A DNA stretch of 64,000 bases, taken from assembly GCF_004114955.1 (NCBI RefSeq), contig NZ_CP030053.1:3906001-3970000 (forward strand), in the 5' to 3' direction. The notes under the pieces were generated by a model. The model was not told the DNA's origin. It saw only the letters and a list, made by a program, of their open reading frames with translations, and did no database searches. Shown here one piece after another: positions 51,565-60,256 of the stretch. The stretch is from Bradyrhizobium guangzhouense. GTDB taxonomy: Bacteria; Pseudomonadota; Alphaproteobacteria; Rhizobiales; Xanthobacteraceae. How positions within the stretch are numbered: the stretch's first letter is position 1; the number at the start of each line of letters is the position of its first letter. Position numbers and translations under genes: made by a program.

Positions 51565-52557
51565 TCACTTGACCAGCCAGCCCTGCTCGCTCGCCACCTG
51601 CTTCACGTGCTCGAGATCCTGCTTGATGAAGTTGTCGAACTCGGTGCCGGTCAGGAACGTGTCCACCTGGGAGGTCTTCTCGATGTAGTCCTTCCACTCG
51701 GGCGTCGCCTGCACCTTCTTCATGAGGTCGACATAATAGGCGGCCTGCTCCGGCGTGACCTTGCCCGGCAGCCAGACCGTGCGCGGCTGCTCGTATTGCT
51801 TGATGTCGAGGCCCTGCTCGACGCAGGTCGGCACGTCGCTCCAGCCTTCGGTGGCTGTGATCTTCGGGCCTGCAGGCAGGCGCTTCGGGCTGAAGACGCA
51901 GAGCGGACGCTGCGTGCCGCCACGCCACTGTCCCAGGCTCTCACTGGGATTGTTGACGTGGGAATCAAGGTGCCCGCCGGCAAGCTGCACCGCAGCCTCG
52001 GCGCCGCTCTTGAACGGGATGTAGGTCAGCTTCACGTGGCCGACCTTCTCGATCATGCGGGTCAGCACCTCGTCGGTGTCCTTGGACTGCGCGCCGCCCA
52101 TCTTGAATTCGCCTGATGCAGCGGCTTTCAGATAGTCGCCCGCGGTCTTGTAGGGCGCGTCCTGCTTGACCCAGAGCAGGAACTCGTCCTGCGCCATCGC
52201 CGCGATGGGCGTGAGGTCGGTGTAGTTGAAGGCGACCTTGGAGACGAGCGGCTGCTGCCAGGCGTTCGAGGTGCCGAAGATCACCTTGTAGGGATCGCCG
52301 GCGGAGGCCTTGCCGTAGACATAGCCTTCCGCGCCGCTGCCGCCGCCCTTGTTGACGACGACGATCGGCTGCTCCGTCAGCTTGTACTTGGTGATGATGT
52401 TCTGCACCGCGCGGGCGAGATTGTCGGTGCCGCCGCCGGGGCCGGCGGTCGCCACAAACTCGATCGGCTTCTGCGGCTGCCAGGCCGCGAATGCGCTCGC
52501 GCTGCCTGCGAGCACGGCTGCACCGACGGACAACAAGAAGAGAGACGTCCTACGCAT
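51565..52557 (-). CDS. tctC: Tripartite tricarboxylate transporter substrate-binding protein TctC
   Basis: The 330-aa protein is of the Bug/TctC type, beginning MRRTSLFLLSVGAAVLAGSA (signal peptide) and maturing at AAWQPQKPIEFVATAGPGGGTDN. The second loop is EFLLWVKQDAPYKTAGD. GGAGGA before the ATG fixes the start. It catches the substrate in the periplasm. Bug proteins take a wide range of carboxylates, so the substrate is not predicted. It is the first of the transport genes in the transcript, downstream of the CoA-transferase gene. Confidence 0.95.
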   Translation of the reverse strand: MRRTSLFLLSVGAAVLAGSASAFAAWQPQKPIEFVATAGPGGGTDNLARAVQNIITKYKLTEQPIVVVNKGGGSGAEGYVYGKASAGDPYKVIFGTSNAWQQPLVSKVAFNYTDLTPIAAMAQDEFLLWVKQDAPYKTAGDYLKAAASGEFKMGGAQSKDTDEVLTRMIEKVGHVKLTYIPFKSGAEAAVQLAGGHLDSHVNNPSESLGQWRGGTQRPLCVFSPKRLPAGPKITATEGWSDVPTCVEQGLDIKQYEQPRTVWLPGKVTPEQAAYYVDLMKKVQATPEWKDYIEKTSQVDTFLTGTEFDNFIKQDLEHVKQVASEQGWLVK

Positions 52558-52611
52558 GATTTCCTCCAACTGATTTTTTCTGTTTTGTTAGATCAGCCGT
52601 CCAGGCGTCGC

Positions 52612-53871
52612 TCAGGCGACGCGTTCTTTGCGCTCCCCTGCGGCCGAGACGATGGCGCCTTGCTGCTCGAGCGCTTCGATTTGCTTTTCGTCGAACCCGT
52701 GCTCGGCCAGCACCTCGCGCGTATGCTCGCCATAAACAGGCGCGCCTGATGCGACGTTGCCCGGTGTCTCCGAGAATTTGACCGGCAGCCCGATGGTCTT
52801 GACCGGGCCGAGCGTGGAGTGCTCGACCTCGACGACCATCTGACGCGCCAGCGTCTGCGGATCGCTCAGCGCCTCCAGCATGTCATGTACGGGGCCGCAG
52901 GGCACGCCCTTCTCGTCGAGCGCCGCAAGCCAATGCGCGCGCGTCTGGGTACGGAAGCGCTCGCTCAGGACCGCTTCGAGCTCCTTCAGATTGGCCATGC
53001 GATCGGCGCCAGTGACGAAGCGCGGATCGGCGGCGAGCTCGCTTGCGCCGAGCGCTTCCAGCATCAGCAGCCAGTGCTTCTTGTTGGCACCGCCGACCAC
53101 CAGCCAGCCGTCAGAGGCCTCGAACGCCTGATACGGCGCGTTGAGCGGATGGGCCGAGCCCATGGCACGCGGCGCCGTGCCTGCGGCAAGTGCAATGGTC
53201 GCTTGCCAATAGGTCTGCACCAGCGCCGCCTCGTAGAGCGAGGTCTCGACCCATTGCCCCTCCCCGGTCTTCAGCCGGTGCGTATAGGCCGCCAGGATCC
53301 CCATGCTCGCAAGCAGGCCGGCGGTGATGTCCGATAGTGGCGGGCCGCATTTCACCGGCGGGCCGTCCGGGCGTTCGCCGGTAAAGCTCATGATGCCGCT
53401 CATGGCCTGCGCGACGAGGTCAAATCCCCTGCGGTTCTTGTAGGGGCCGGTGCGGCCGAAACCCGACAGCGAGCAATAGATCAGTGCGGGGAACTTGTTG
53501 TGCAGTTCTTCATATCCAAAACCCAGGCGCTCCATCGCGCCCGGCGCAAAATTCTCGACCAGCACGTCGGCGTCGGCGATCAGCCGCCGCAGCACTTCCT
53601 TGCCGCCGTCGGTCTTCAGGTCCAGCACGATGCCGCGCTTGTTGCGGTTCATCATCAGGAACGAGGCAGCTTCGTCGCCGATCTTGGGCGGCACCGAGTG
53701 GCGGGTGTCATCGCCAGCAGGCCATTTCTCGATCTTGATGACGTCGGCGCCCATGTCGGCGAGCATCAGGGTGCAGGTCGGCCCCGCCATGACATGGGTG
53801 AGATCGATGACCTTGAGGCCGGCGAGCGGACCTGCACGGCGTGAGGCGGATTGCGATGGATCGCTTGGCAT
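52612..53871 (-). CDS. CoA transferase family III (CaiB/BaiF)
   Basis: The 419-aa enzyme has LAGLKVIDLTHVMAGPTCTLMLADMGADVIKIE (class III CoA-transferase N-terminus) and the catalytic Asp in the GFDLVAQAMSG region. GGANKKHWLLMLEALG and SERFRTQTRAHWLAALDEKGVPCGPV are other conserved parts. It transfers CoA to a carboxylic acid substrate. It follows enoyl-CoA hydratase (nine-base gap), so import by TctABC, CoA activation and hydration or crotonase chemistry are linked in one pathway. The acid is unknown. Confidence 0.94.
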   Translation of the reverse strand: MPSDPSQSASRRAGPLAGLKVIDLTHVMAGPTCTLMLADMGADVIKIEKWPAGDDTRHSVPPKIGDEAASFLMMNRNKRGIVLDLKTDGGKEVLRRLIADADVLVENFAPGAMERLGFGYEELHNKFPALIYCSLSGFGRTGPYKNRRGFDLVAQAMSGIMSFTGERPDGPPVKCGPPLSDITAGLLASMGILAAYTHRLKTGEGQWVETSLYEAALVQTYWQATIALAAGTAPRAMGSAHPLNAPYQAFEASDGWLVVGGANKKHWLLMLEALGASELAADPRFVTGADRMANLKELEAVLSERFRTQTRAHWLAALDEKGVPCGPVHDMLEALSDPQTLARQMVVEVEHSTLGPVKTIGLPVKFSETPGNVASGAPVYGEHTREVLAEHGFDEKQIEALEQQGAIVSAAGERKERVA

Positions 53872-53880
53872 CGTGGCGTC

Positions 53881-54675
53881 CTATTGACCGCGCCACTGCG
53901 GGGCGCGCTTGCTGAGGAAAGCATCGAGCCCTTCGCGAAAATCCTGGCTCGTGTAGCACATCAGGATGAGGTCTTCGCCCTCGTCCCGCGTCAGCCGCTT
54001 TTGCAGGCGAGCGACCGCCTGCTTGGTCGCGTTCAGCGTCAGCGGCGCATGGCTGGCAACGAGGCGCGCGACCTCGTCGGCGCGTTTGTCGAGCGCGGCG
54101 AGATCGTCGACGACCTCGCCGAGCAGCCCGACCGCTGCAGCCTCCGCGGCATCGACGAGCCGCGCGGTAAAGATCAGATCCTTGACCCGCGCAGCGCCGA
54201 TCAGCGCGGTGAGACGGCTGACATTGGACATGGAGAGGCAATTGCCGAGCGTCCGGGCAATGGGGAAGCCGATCCTGGTGCTGCGGGTGCCGATGCGCAG
54301 GTCGCAGGCCGCGGCGATGCCTGCCCCGCCGCCAGTGCAGAAGCCGTTGATCGCGGCGATGGTCGGCACCCGACATTGCTCGAGCATGGTGAGCACCCGG
54401 TCGATGCGGTTCTCGTAGTCGATCGAGTCCTGCGGCGTCTTGAACTCGCGGAACTGGTTGATGTCGGTGCCCGAGGCGAAGGCCTTGTCGCCGGCGCCGC
54501 GCAGCACCAGCACCTTGATGGAGCGGTCGTCATTGGCCTGCTCGCAAACCGCCGCGAGCCGCTCATACATGGCGAAGGTGAAGGCGTTGCGCGCCTGCGG
54601 TCGGTTGAAGGTGATGCGGCCGATGCCGTCCCTGCATTCAAAAACGAGGTCGTCCGCCGCCACGGCCTGGTCCAT
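53881..54675 (-). CDS. Enoyl-CoA hydratase/isomerase family protein
   Basis: This 264-aa protein has the crotonase oxyanion-hole parts GAGDKAFASGTDINQF and NGFCTGGGAGIAAACDLRIG. The catalytic-Glu positions vary across the family: here D-x-N-Q and G-G-G-A-G-I, so hydration is plausible but not certain. GAGGAA precedes the ATG. It is the first gene of the cluster. Its promoter region holds the paired GntR sites. Confidence 0.93.
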   Translation of the reverse strand: MDQAVAADDLVFECRDGIGRITFNRPQARNAFTFAMYERLAAVCEQANDDRSIKVLVLRGAGDKAFASGTDINQFREFKTPQDSIDYENRIDRVLTMLEQCRVPTIAAINGFCTGGGAGIAAACDLRIGTRSTRIGFPIARTLGNCLSMSNVSRLTALIGAARVKDLIFTARLVDAAEAAAVGLLGEVVDDLAALDKRADEVARLVASHAPLTLNATKQAVARLQKRLTRDEGEDLILMCYTSQDFREGLDAFLSKRAPQWRGQ

Positions 54676-54701
54676 TTCCTCAGGTCCCTTCTGTTTTTTA
54701 C

Positions 54702-54781
54702 ATTTTTGAATGCAAAACTTGGAATTTTCAAGATATAAATACCTAACTTTCGTCTATCTGATCATTTTTGCATTCAAAAAT
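54702..54781. promoter_or_regulatory. Twin operator sites of the GntR regulator
   Basis: ATTTTTGAATGCAAAA (54702-54717) and its exact reverse complement TTTTGCATTCAAAAAT (54766-54781) face each other across 48 bases in the divergent intergenic region. Each has a TTGnATGCAA core that is itself nearly palindromic. A similar ATTTTTGGCATGCAAAA lies at 56393-56409. Confidence 0.8.
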
Positions 54782-54792
54782 AGAGATGTCCC

Positions 54793-55458
54793 ATGCTGCA
54801 TGAGGAGGTCGTCGGCCGCATCCGCGACATTCTGCTCGACGGCGAGATCCCGCCGGGCGCGCGGATTCCCGAGCGCGAGCTGTGCGAGCGGCTCGAGATC
54901 TCGCGCACGCCGCTGCGCGAAGCGCTCAAGGTGCTGGCCGCCGAAGGGCTGGTGCAGTTGCTGCCGCATCGCGGCTCGCGCGCGGCAAAGCTGACCGACA
55001 AGGACATGCGCGACCTCTTCGAAGTCTGCCAGGGGCTCGAGGCGCTGGCGGGCGAGCTCGCCTGCGAGCGCATCACCGACGCTGATATCGCGGAGATCGC
55101 CGCGGCCCATGCGGCGATGGTGCAGCATTATCGCGAGGGCGATCTGATCCAGTACTATCGCGGCAATCGCACCATCCACGAGGGCATCGTCTACGCCGCG
55201 GGCAATCCCGTGCTATCGGGGCTCTACGCATCCGTGACCGCGCGCATCCGCCGCGCCCGCTACGTCACGCCGATGACGCCGCAGCGCTGGGCCCTCGCCG
55301 TCAGCGAGCACGAAGCCATCCTGAACGCACTCCAGCGCCGCGACGGCGCCGGCCTGTCGCACATCCTGCGCGCGCATCTGCGCCACAAGCGCGAGGAGGT
55401 CCTGCAGGCGGGATTTGCGGAGACGGAAACGAGCGAGGTTGCGCTGAAGATCGCGTGA
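54793..55458 (+). CDS. GntR-family transcriptional regulator (FadR/FCD type)
   Basis: The 221-aa protein has the N-terminal winged helix (VVGRIRDILLDGEIPPGARI, ERELCERLEISRTPLREALKVLAAEG, VQLLPHRGSRAA) and a C-terminal FCD domain. The metal-binding His residues could be in HAAMVQHYREGD, NRTIHEGIVYAAGN and SEHEAILNALQRRD. It most likely binds the paired sites between itself and the enoyl-CoA hydratase gene, repressing the cluster until a CoA-pathway acid is present. Confidence 0.94.
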   Translation: MLHEEVVGRIRDILLDGEIPPGARIPERELCERLEISRTPLREALKVLAAEGLVQLLPHRGSRAAKLTDKDMRDLFEVCQGLEALAGELACERITDADIAEIAAAHAAMVQHYREGDLIQYYRGNRTIHEGIVYAAGNPVLSGLYASVTARIRRARYVTPMTPQRWALAVSEHEAILNALQRRDGAGLSHILRAHLRHKREEVLQAGFAETETSEVALKIA

Positions 55459-55476
55459 GGCTGCTTGCCTCGGCTG

Positions 55477-56412
55477 CTAGGCGGGGTTGCCGAACAGATC
55501 GCGTGTGATCGACCGCAGCCAGCGGTGAGAGGGATCGCGATGATAGCGCTCATGCCAATATTGCGCGATCTCGATCCGCGGTAGCGCAACCGGGGTCTTG
55601 AACACCGTCATCCCGAGCGGATCGGCGATGATGGCGGCAAGGTTGGCGGGCAAGGTCGCAACCCCGTCGGTTTGCGAAGCAACGATTGCCCCGGCGATGA
55701 AGCTCGGCACCTGCAACAGAATATTTGTCCGCGCGATGGCGCGCGCCAGCACGCGCTGCGTCTCGAGATGGGCCGCATGCCCGGTCTCGGACGCGGTGAT
55801 CAGAATATGCTTCTCGTCGAGGAAGCCGCGGCGCGTACGCGCCGCTGACGGCCTTGGATGGCCGCGCCGGACGACGCTTGCATAGCCGTCCGAATAGAGC
55901 CGCTGGGAGCGAAGATGCCCGGCCGCGCGCGGCAGGGCGCCGAGTGCGAGGTCCGCCTCCCCCGACTCCAGCTTGAGCGCAAAGTGCCTGGAGTCGAGCG
56001 GTATCGCGCGCACCTGAGTACGCGGTGCGAGTTCAGCGAGGCGCGCGACCAGGGGCGGCAGGAACCGCACCATGCCGACGTCGGTCAAAAGCAGGCTGAA
56101 CGTCTTCTCGGATTGACGCGGATCGAATGGGAGCCGCTCCTGCCACAGCGTCTCGGCCATGTCGAGCAGGGCCCGGACTTGCGAGGCCATCTCGACGGCC
56201 CGTGCCGTCGGCTGCACGCCACTGCCGCGCCGCACGAACAGCGGATCGTCGAAACGCAGCCGCAACCGCGCCAGCAACTTGCTGATCGCCGGCTGCGTCG
56301 TCTCGAGGCTCACAGCCGCGCGCGTGATGCTGCCCTCGCGGATCAGCGCATCGAGCACGCGCAGATCGCGAAAGTCGATCCCGGAAGATTCCATTTTTGG
56401 CATGCAAAACAT
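55477..56412 (-). CDS. LysR-family transcriptional regulator
   Basis: This 311-aa protein starts with a classical LysR helix-turn-helix: FRDLRVLDALIREGSITRAAVSLETTQPAISKLLARLR, then DPLFVRRGSGVQPTARA. The C-terminal periplasmic-binding-like effector domain follows. Three nested starts (MFC, MPK, MES) are possible; MESSG gives the usual N-terminus. It is convergent with the GntR gene and divergent from the substrate-binding protein, its likely target. Confidence 0.93.
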   Translation of the reverse strand: MFCMPKMESSGIDFRDLRVLDALIREGSITRAAVSLETTQPAISKLLARLRLRFDDPLFVRRGSGVQPTARAVEMASQVRALLDMAETLWQERLPFDPRQSEKTFSLLLTDVGMVRFLPPLVARLAELAPRTQVRAIPLDSRHFALKLESGEADLALGALPRAAGHLRSQRLYSDGYASVVRRGHPRPSAARTRRGFLDEKHILITASETGHAAHLETQRVLARAIARTNILLQVPSFIAGAIVASQTDGVATLPANLAAIIADPLGMTVFKTPVALPRIEIAQYWHERYHRDPSHRWLRSITRDLFGNPA

Positions 56413-56499
56413 TCCGTTGTAGCCATGGATCGAACTTCGCGCTTTGCTATCCTGTCGTCAATCGAACGGCCGAACGGCCACGCCGACACGGAGGACGCC

Positions 56500-57375
56500 A
56501 TGACCAAATTCGTGATCGAGTCTCACTTCCGCCTGCAGGAATGGGTGGCCGAGGAGAAGGGCTATTTCCGCGACGAGGGGCTCGACTACGAGTTCCGCGA
56601 GCTGATCCGCTCGAGCGAGGGCCAGCACCACAACAAGGTCAACGAGGGCGCCTTCCAGAGCATCGAGAAGGGCCGCAAGGCGGACGTCAGCTGCGCCTGC
56701 CACTGGACCGTCAACGTCGCTGCCTCGAACGGTCACGCCAAGCTCTACGCCGACGTCTATTCGGTCGCACCATCGGGCATCTTCGTTCCCTGGGATTCGA
56801 AGATCCGCACACCCGCCGATCTCGCCGGCGTACCGATCTCGGTCGGCTTCCAGTCAGGCAGCCATTATTCGACGATCCAGGCGCTCGAGCCGTATCTGGC
56901 GCCCGGCCAGATCAACCTGACCTTCGAGGACGGCATGCTGTTTCGCCGGATGGAGCTGCTGTTCGACGGCAAGAGCGCGGCGGCCTCGCTGTTCAACGGC
57001 CCCTATTATTTCGCCGAGCAACTCGGCTATCGCAAGATCATCGACACGACCTTCATGATCGCATCCATGATCAACGGCGATCCGGCGCCCGAGGACGTCA
57101 AGCGCTATTTCCGCGCGCTGAGGAAGGCCCAGCGCGACATCGACCTGCGTCCCGAGCTGTTCACGCACTACTACAAGAACGAATTCCCGGACCGCTTTCA
57201 TGCCGCCATGGACACCAGGCGTTGGGGACCGGGCGAGCGCATCGTGTTCGAACCCTATTCGCGCGAGGTCTACGAGCAATCGTTCGACTGGATCGAGAAG
57301 CACGGCATCTTCAAGAACGGTACGATGGGCGATGGCGCTTACGACAAGGCGACGGTGGCGTTCGGCAGGATTTGA
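56500..57375 (+). CDS. ABC-type substrate-binding-like protein without signal peptide
   Basis: This 291-aa protein has the NMT1/THI5-like fold: VIESHFRLQEWVAEEKGYFRDEGLDYEFRELI at the start, GVPISVGFQSGSHYSTIQALEP in the middle, and GPGERIVFEPYSREVYEQSFDW near the end. The start MTKFVIESH is immediately mature, so it is cytoplasmic. Such proteins are often annotated as ABC substrate-binding; here, without an export signal and without permease or ATPase neighbours, it is more likely an enzyme or a cytosolic binding protein. It is divergent from LysR. Confidence 0.8.
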   Translation: MTKFVIESHFRLQEWVAEEKGYFRDEGLDYEFRELIRSSEGQHHNKVNEGAFQSIEKGRKADVSCACHWTVNVAASNGHAKLYADVYSVAPSGIFVPWDSKIRTPADLAGVPISVGFQSGSHYSTIQALEPYLAPGQINLTFEDGMLFRRMELLFDGKSAAASLFNGPYYFAEQLGYRKIIDTTFMIASMINGDPAPEDVKRYFRALRKAQRDIDLRPELFTHYYKNEFPDRFHAAMDTRRWGPGERIVFEPYSREVYEQSFDWIEKHGIFKNGTMGDGAYDKATVAFGRI

Positions 57376-57409
57376 GCCAGGGTCGAGGCATCCACTTCGC
57401 ACAGCCCCA

Positions 57410-57439
57410 GGCCTCTCTCCGCGATTTCGGAGAGAGGCC
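57410..57439. terminator. Bidirectional hairpin between convergent genes
   Basis: GGCCTCTCTCCG (57410-57421) pairs with CGGAGAGAGGCC (57428-57439), loop CGATTT. No T run is evident, but its position between the convergent genes supports a terminator role. Confidence 0.6.
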
Positions 57440-57480
57440 GCAGGGTTTGCGGTGTCACATCGTCTTCACGGTCGCCCCGA

Positions 57481-59217
57481 TCAACGGCAATCGTCGTCGT
57501 CGCGATCGCATGCACGGTCATGATCGTCTGCGTCACGACCAAGTCCGGTCTCCGGCGTGAACGACACGCCGCGGAGCGCTTCGGCGAAGCGTGCCGTGCG
57601 CACCGTGGTGAACGTCTCGTTCGCCGGGAGTGCCGTCGCGATAAGCTTGTCCTTGATCATGACAAGCTTGTTCGGATCAGCGCCCTGATCGCCGCCACCA
57701 CTCACCGTGGAGGTGATCGCCCAGATCGATGCCGTGCCGTCAGGATTGACGCGTCCAATGATGTTACGCAGACCATCGGTTGCCGGCGACCATGGCAGGC
57801 CGGTTGCAGCATTGTTGCCGGTCGGGTAGTCCCGCACGGTATAGGGAACGCCGAGACCAAGCCCGGCCTGCAGCGTGTAGCTCAGCTTCCAGGTCTTCGC
57901 CGTGTCGTCGAACACCCATTTCTGCAAGCCGGCACCGGTCTGGGCTGCGGCGGCGGTGTAGCTGTTGGTCGCGGCGCTGTAAGTATTGGTGCCGTCGCCC
58001 TCGTCAGCCACATAAAGCGTCTTGGCATCAGCAAACCAGATTCCGAACGGGAACGACGTCGCGGTCTTGGCGAGGTTGGTCGGGAAGCCCTTGAGAACGC
58101 ACATGTTGTATGGCGTAACACCGAGCGTCTGAAGCTTCGAGGCATCGTAGAAGATCGGCGTCGTCGGCAGCTTTGCGGATGCGCTCGGCAGGCCGACACC
58201 ATTGGGGCACGCCAAAGGCTTGCCACTGGCGTCGAAGCCGGAGGTGTCGATGAAGTACACGGTGTTGATGCCGTTGCCGCCGCTGCCTTTGGTCACGTAG
58301 ATCACGTCGTTGAACACGGTAAGGCCGCGGAAGTTGGTGTCCTTGCCGATCTTGTCGGCCTTCAGACCCAACTCGGTGAGATTGAAGCTGCCGACCGGCG
58401 TCGGCAGGCCGGGATCAGGCTGGTCGACGAGCGGCACCTTCGCAAGCGTCATGATCTGCGCGCCGGCACCGATGATCACGCCATTCGGCTGGGGATTGCT
58501 GCCGTTCCCGGCATTGCCGGTGGTATAAAATACGTTGGCGCCAGGCCGGTCGTTCAGAACAGCGGCGCGCCCGTTGTTGCCGCTATAGGCGTTGGTCTTG
58601 GTGAATCGAAAGCGGCCATGCTCGTCGACGGTCGCGATCACGCGCGAGAACACGGACTTTACCGGGTTAGACGGATCGACGACGGCTGGCGTGTTGGAGT
58701 TGGAGACATCGATTGCGTCGATCGGAGCGAGGTAGCCCATGAACGACACGCTGTGGCGATCGATCGAGAGGTTTAAGCCGATCTCGGACTTCGACGGAAA
58801 GCTCGTCACCATCTGGTCCCTGTTCGAGAAGACGCCGTGCTGACCGCTGTTCGGCACCTCGAGTGACTGGACGCGACGGCCGTTCAGACGCAGTTCGTCG
58901 AGCATGATCCTGGCCGTTATGCCGAAAGAGGCATCGACCAGATCGTTGCTGAACACCATCGGATAGGTGCCGTCCGTCGTCGCCGCGACGCAATTGGGCG
59001 CTACGCAGTTCGGCGGCAACTGGGTGACGCCGGCCGTGACGTTCGAAGCCTTGTTGTCATAGACCGCCCGGCTCAGGAGCAGGTGGCCCGGGCGGAAATG
59101 AAAATCATCCTGATCGGCGCGCGCAGGCACATTGGCCAGCGCAGTCGATGTGAGCAAGGCAGACACAAACACAGTCCGCGGGAGTCCCGCGAGCGCACGC
59201 AGTCCTTTGACAGCCAT
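57481..59217 (-). CDS. Secreted propeller-like protein with Asp/Cys-rich tail
   Basis: This 578-aa protein starts MAVKGLRALAGLPRTVFVSA with a signal peptide. The mature protein has repeated strand-rich blocks typical of beta-propellers: NFRGLTVFNDVIYVTKGSGG, FPFGIWFADAKTLYVADEGD, GLRNIIGRVNPDGTASIWAI and similar. The C-terminus is GLGRDADDHDRACDRDDDDC plus R, with two Cys and ten acidic residues, possibly a Ca2+-binding tail. It may be a secreted lactonase or phytase-like enzyme, but no catalytic set could be named. The longer reading upstream is not used. Confidence 0.7.
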   Translation of the reverse strand: MAVKGLRALAGLPRTVFVSALLTSTALANVPARADQDDFHFRPGHLLLSRAVYDNKASNVTAGVTQLPPNCVAPNCVAATTDGTYPMVFSNDLVDASFGITARIMLDELRLNGRRVQSLEVPNSGQHGVFSNRDQMVTSFPSKSEIGLNLSIDRHSVSFMGYLAPIDAIDVSNSNTPAVVDPSNPVKSVFSRVIATVDEHGRFRFTKTNAYSGNNGRAAVLNDRPGANVFYTTGNAGNGSNPQPNGVIIGAGAQIMTLAKVPLVDQPDPGLPTPVGSFNLTELGLKADKIGKDTNFRGLTVFNDVIYVTKGSGGNGINTVYFIDTSGFDASGKPLACPNGVGLPSASAKLPTTPIFYDASKLQTLGVTPYNMCVLKGFPTNLAKTATSFPFGIWFADAKTLYVADEGDGTNTYSAATNSYTAAAAQTGAGLQKWVFDDTAKTWKLSYTLQAGLGLGVPYTVRDYPTGNNAATGLPWSPATDGLRNIIGRVNPDGTASIWAITSTVSGGGDQGADPNKLVMIKDKLIATALPANETFTTVRTARFAEALRGVSFTPETGLGRDADDHDRACDRDDDDCR

Positions 59218-59405
59218 TGGCGTTTTCCCAATTTGTGATTTTCGCAAGACGGGCAGCCCGGCCACGTCGCGGCTCGGTGCGCGCGCAGTCTGCGAGCGGA
59301 CTGTTACAGGAATGCGAATGGGATGCGACGCGCCTCAGCTTCCGCACAAGGCGTGCGAACGCTCAATGGATGACGAAGGGGACGTCGGTGAAACGCAGTG
59401 TCGGC

Positions 59406-60125
59406 CTAGCACCCGAGCTTGTCGGCGATCCCGCAAAAATCCTTGGCGACGATGTCCCAGACGCCAGTGGCCTCGAAATCGACCTTCTGGTGCGGCCCGT
59501 ATTCGGTCGGCCGCGCGACGAACGCGGTCTTGAGGCCGTATTTCTGCGCAGCGGCGAGATCGCCATTGTGCGCGGCCACCATCATCACCTCTTCCGGCTT
59601 GAGGCAGAGCAGCTTAGCGGCGCCGAGATAGGTTTCGGGGTCGGGCTTATAGTGCTCGAACAACTCGGCCGACATGATGAGGTCCCAGGGCAGGCCAGCG
59701 AACTTCGCCATGTTGGTGAGCAGTGCGACGTTGCCGTTCGAGAGCGGCGCAATCACGAACTTGGTCTTCAGCCGCGTCAGGCCGGCAACACTGTCGGGCC
59801 AGGGATTGAGGCGGTGCCAGCCCTTGGTGAGATGATCGAGATCCGCATCGGTGAGACCCTTGATGGCGAACTTCTCGACCAGCTTTTCCAGCGAGCGCCG
59901 GTGCAGCTCGTCCAGCATGACATAGCCGCGCTCGGGATGCTCACGCACGTCCTGCATCGAGGCGACATACATGCCGCGCCAGCCGTCGACGAGCGCGGTC
60001 CAGTCGGCGCCGATGCCGCGCTGTTTGCTCCACCACATGAAGTCGGTGATCAGGCTGGTGCGCCAGTCGACGACCGTGCCGAACACGTCGAAGATCAGGG
60101 CTTTGACGGCGGAGAGATCGGACAT
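59406..60125 (-). CDS. Haloacid dehalogenase, type II
   Basis: This 239-aa protein has IFDVFGTVVDW with nucleophile Asp13, SNGN (S/N pair), YKPDPETY (Lys) and AAHNGDL (second Asp). The motif order is the L-2-haloacid dehalogenase type of the HAD superfamily. It could release halide from L-2-haloacids by an ester intermediate, though many homologues have unknown phosphatase-like activity. Length is normal (about 230). It is separated from glpX by the 103-bp palindromic repeat. Confidence 0.9.
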   Translation of the reverse strand: MSDLSAVKALIFDVFGTVVDWRTSLITDFMWWSKQRGIGADWTALVDGWRGMYVASMQDVREHPERGYVMLDELHRRSLEKLVEKFAIKGLTDADLDHLTKGWHRLNPWPDSVAGLTRLKTKFVIAPLSNGNVALLTNMAKFAGLPWDLIMSAELFEHYKPDPETYLGAAKLLCLKPEEVMMVAAHNGDLAAAQKYGLKTAFVARPTEYGPHQKVDFEATGVWDIVAKDFCGIADKLGC

Positions 60126-60151
60126 GGGGCGCTTCCTCGTGTTTTTATTGT

Positions 60152-60254
60152 TGTCATTCCGGGGCTCGCGAAGCGAGAGCCCGGAATCCATTTCTCCTCG
60201 GCATTTGCTGTCCGATGGATTCCGGGTTCGCGCTACGCGCGCCCCGGAATGACA
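60152..60254. repeat. Long intergenic palindromic element (103 bp)
   Basis: The ends TGTCATTCCGGGGC (60152-60165) and GCCCCGGAATGACA (60241-60254) are perfectly complementary. Inside, CCCGGAATCCAT and ATGGATTCCGGG form a second pair of arms. It has no gene and no target duplication that I can see. Similar elements are familiar from Bradyrhizobium intergenic regions. Confidence 0.8.
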
Positions 60255-60256
60255 TG

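Noticed and set aside
60152..60254. Insertion sequence remnant between glpX and the dehalogenase gene
   Set aside because: No transposase and no flanking direct repeat; nested palindromes fit an intergenic repeat family better.
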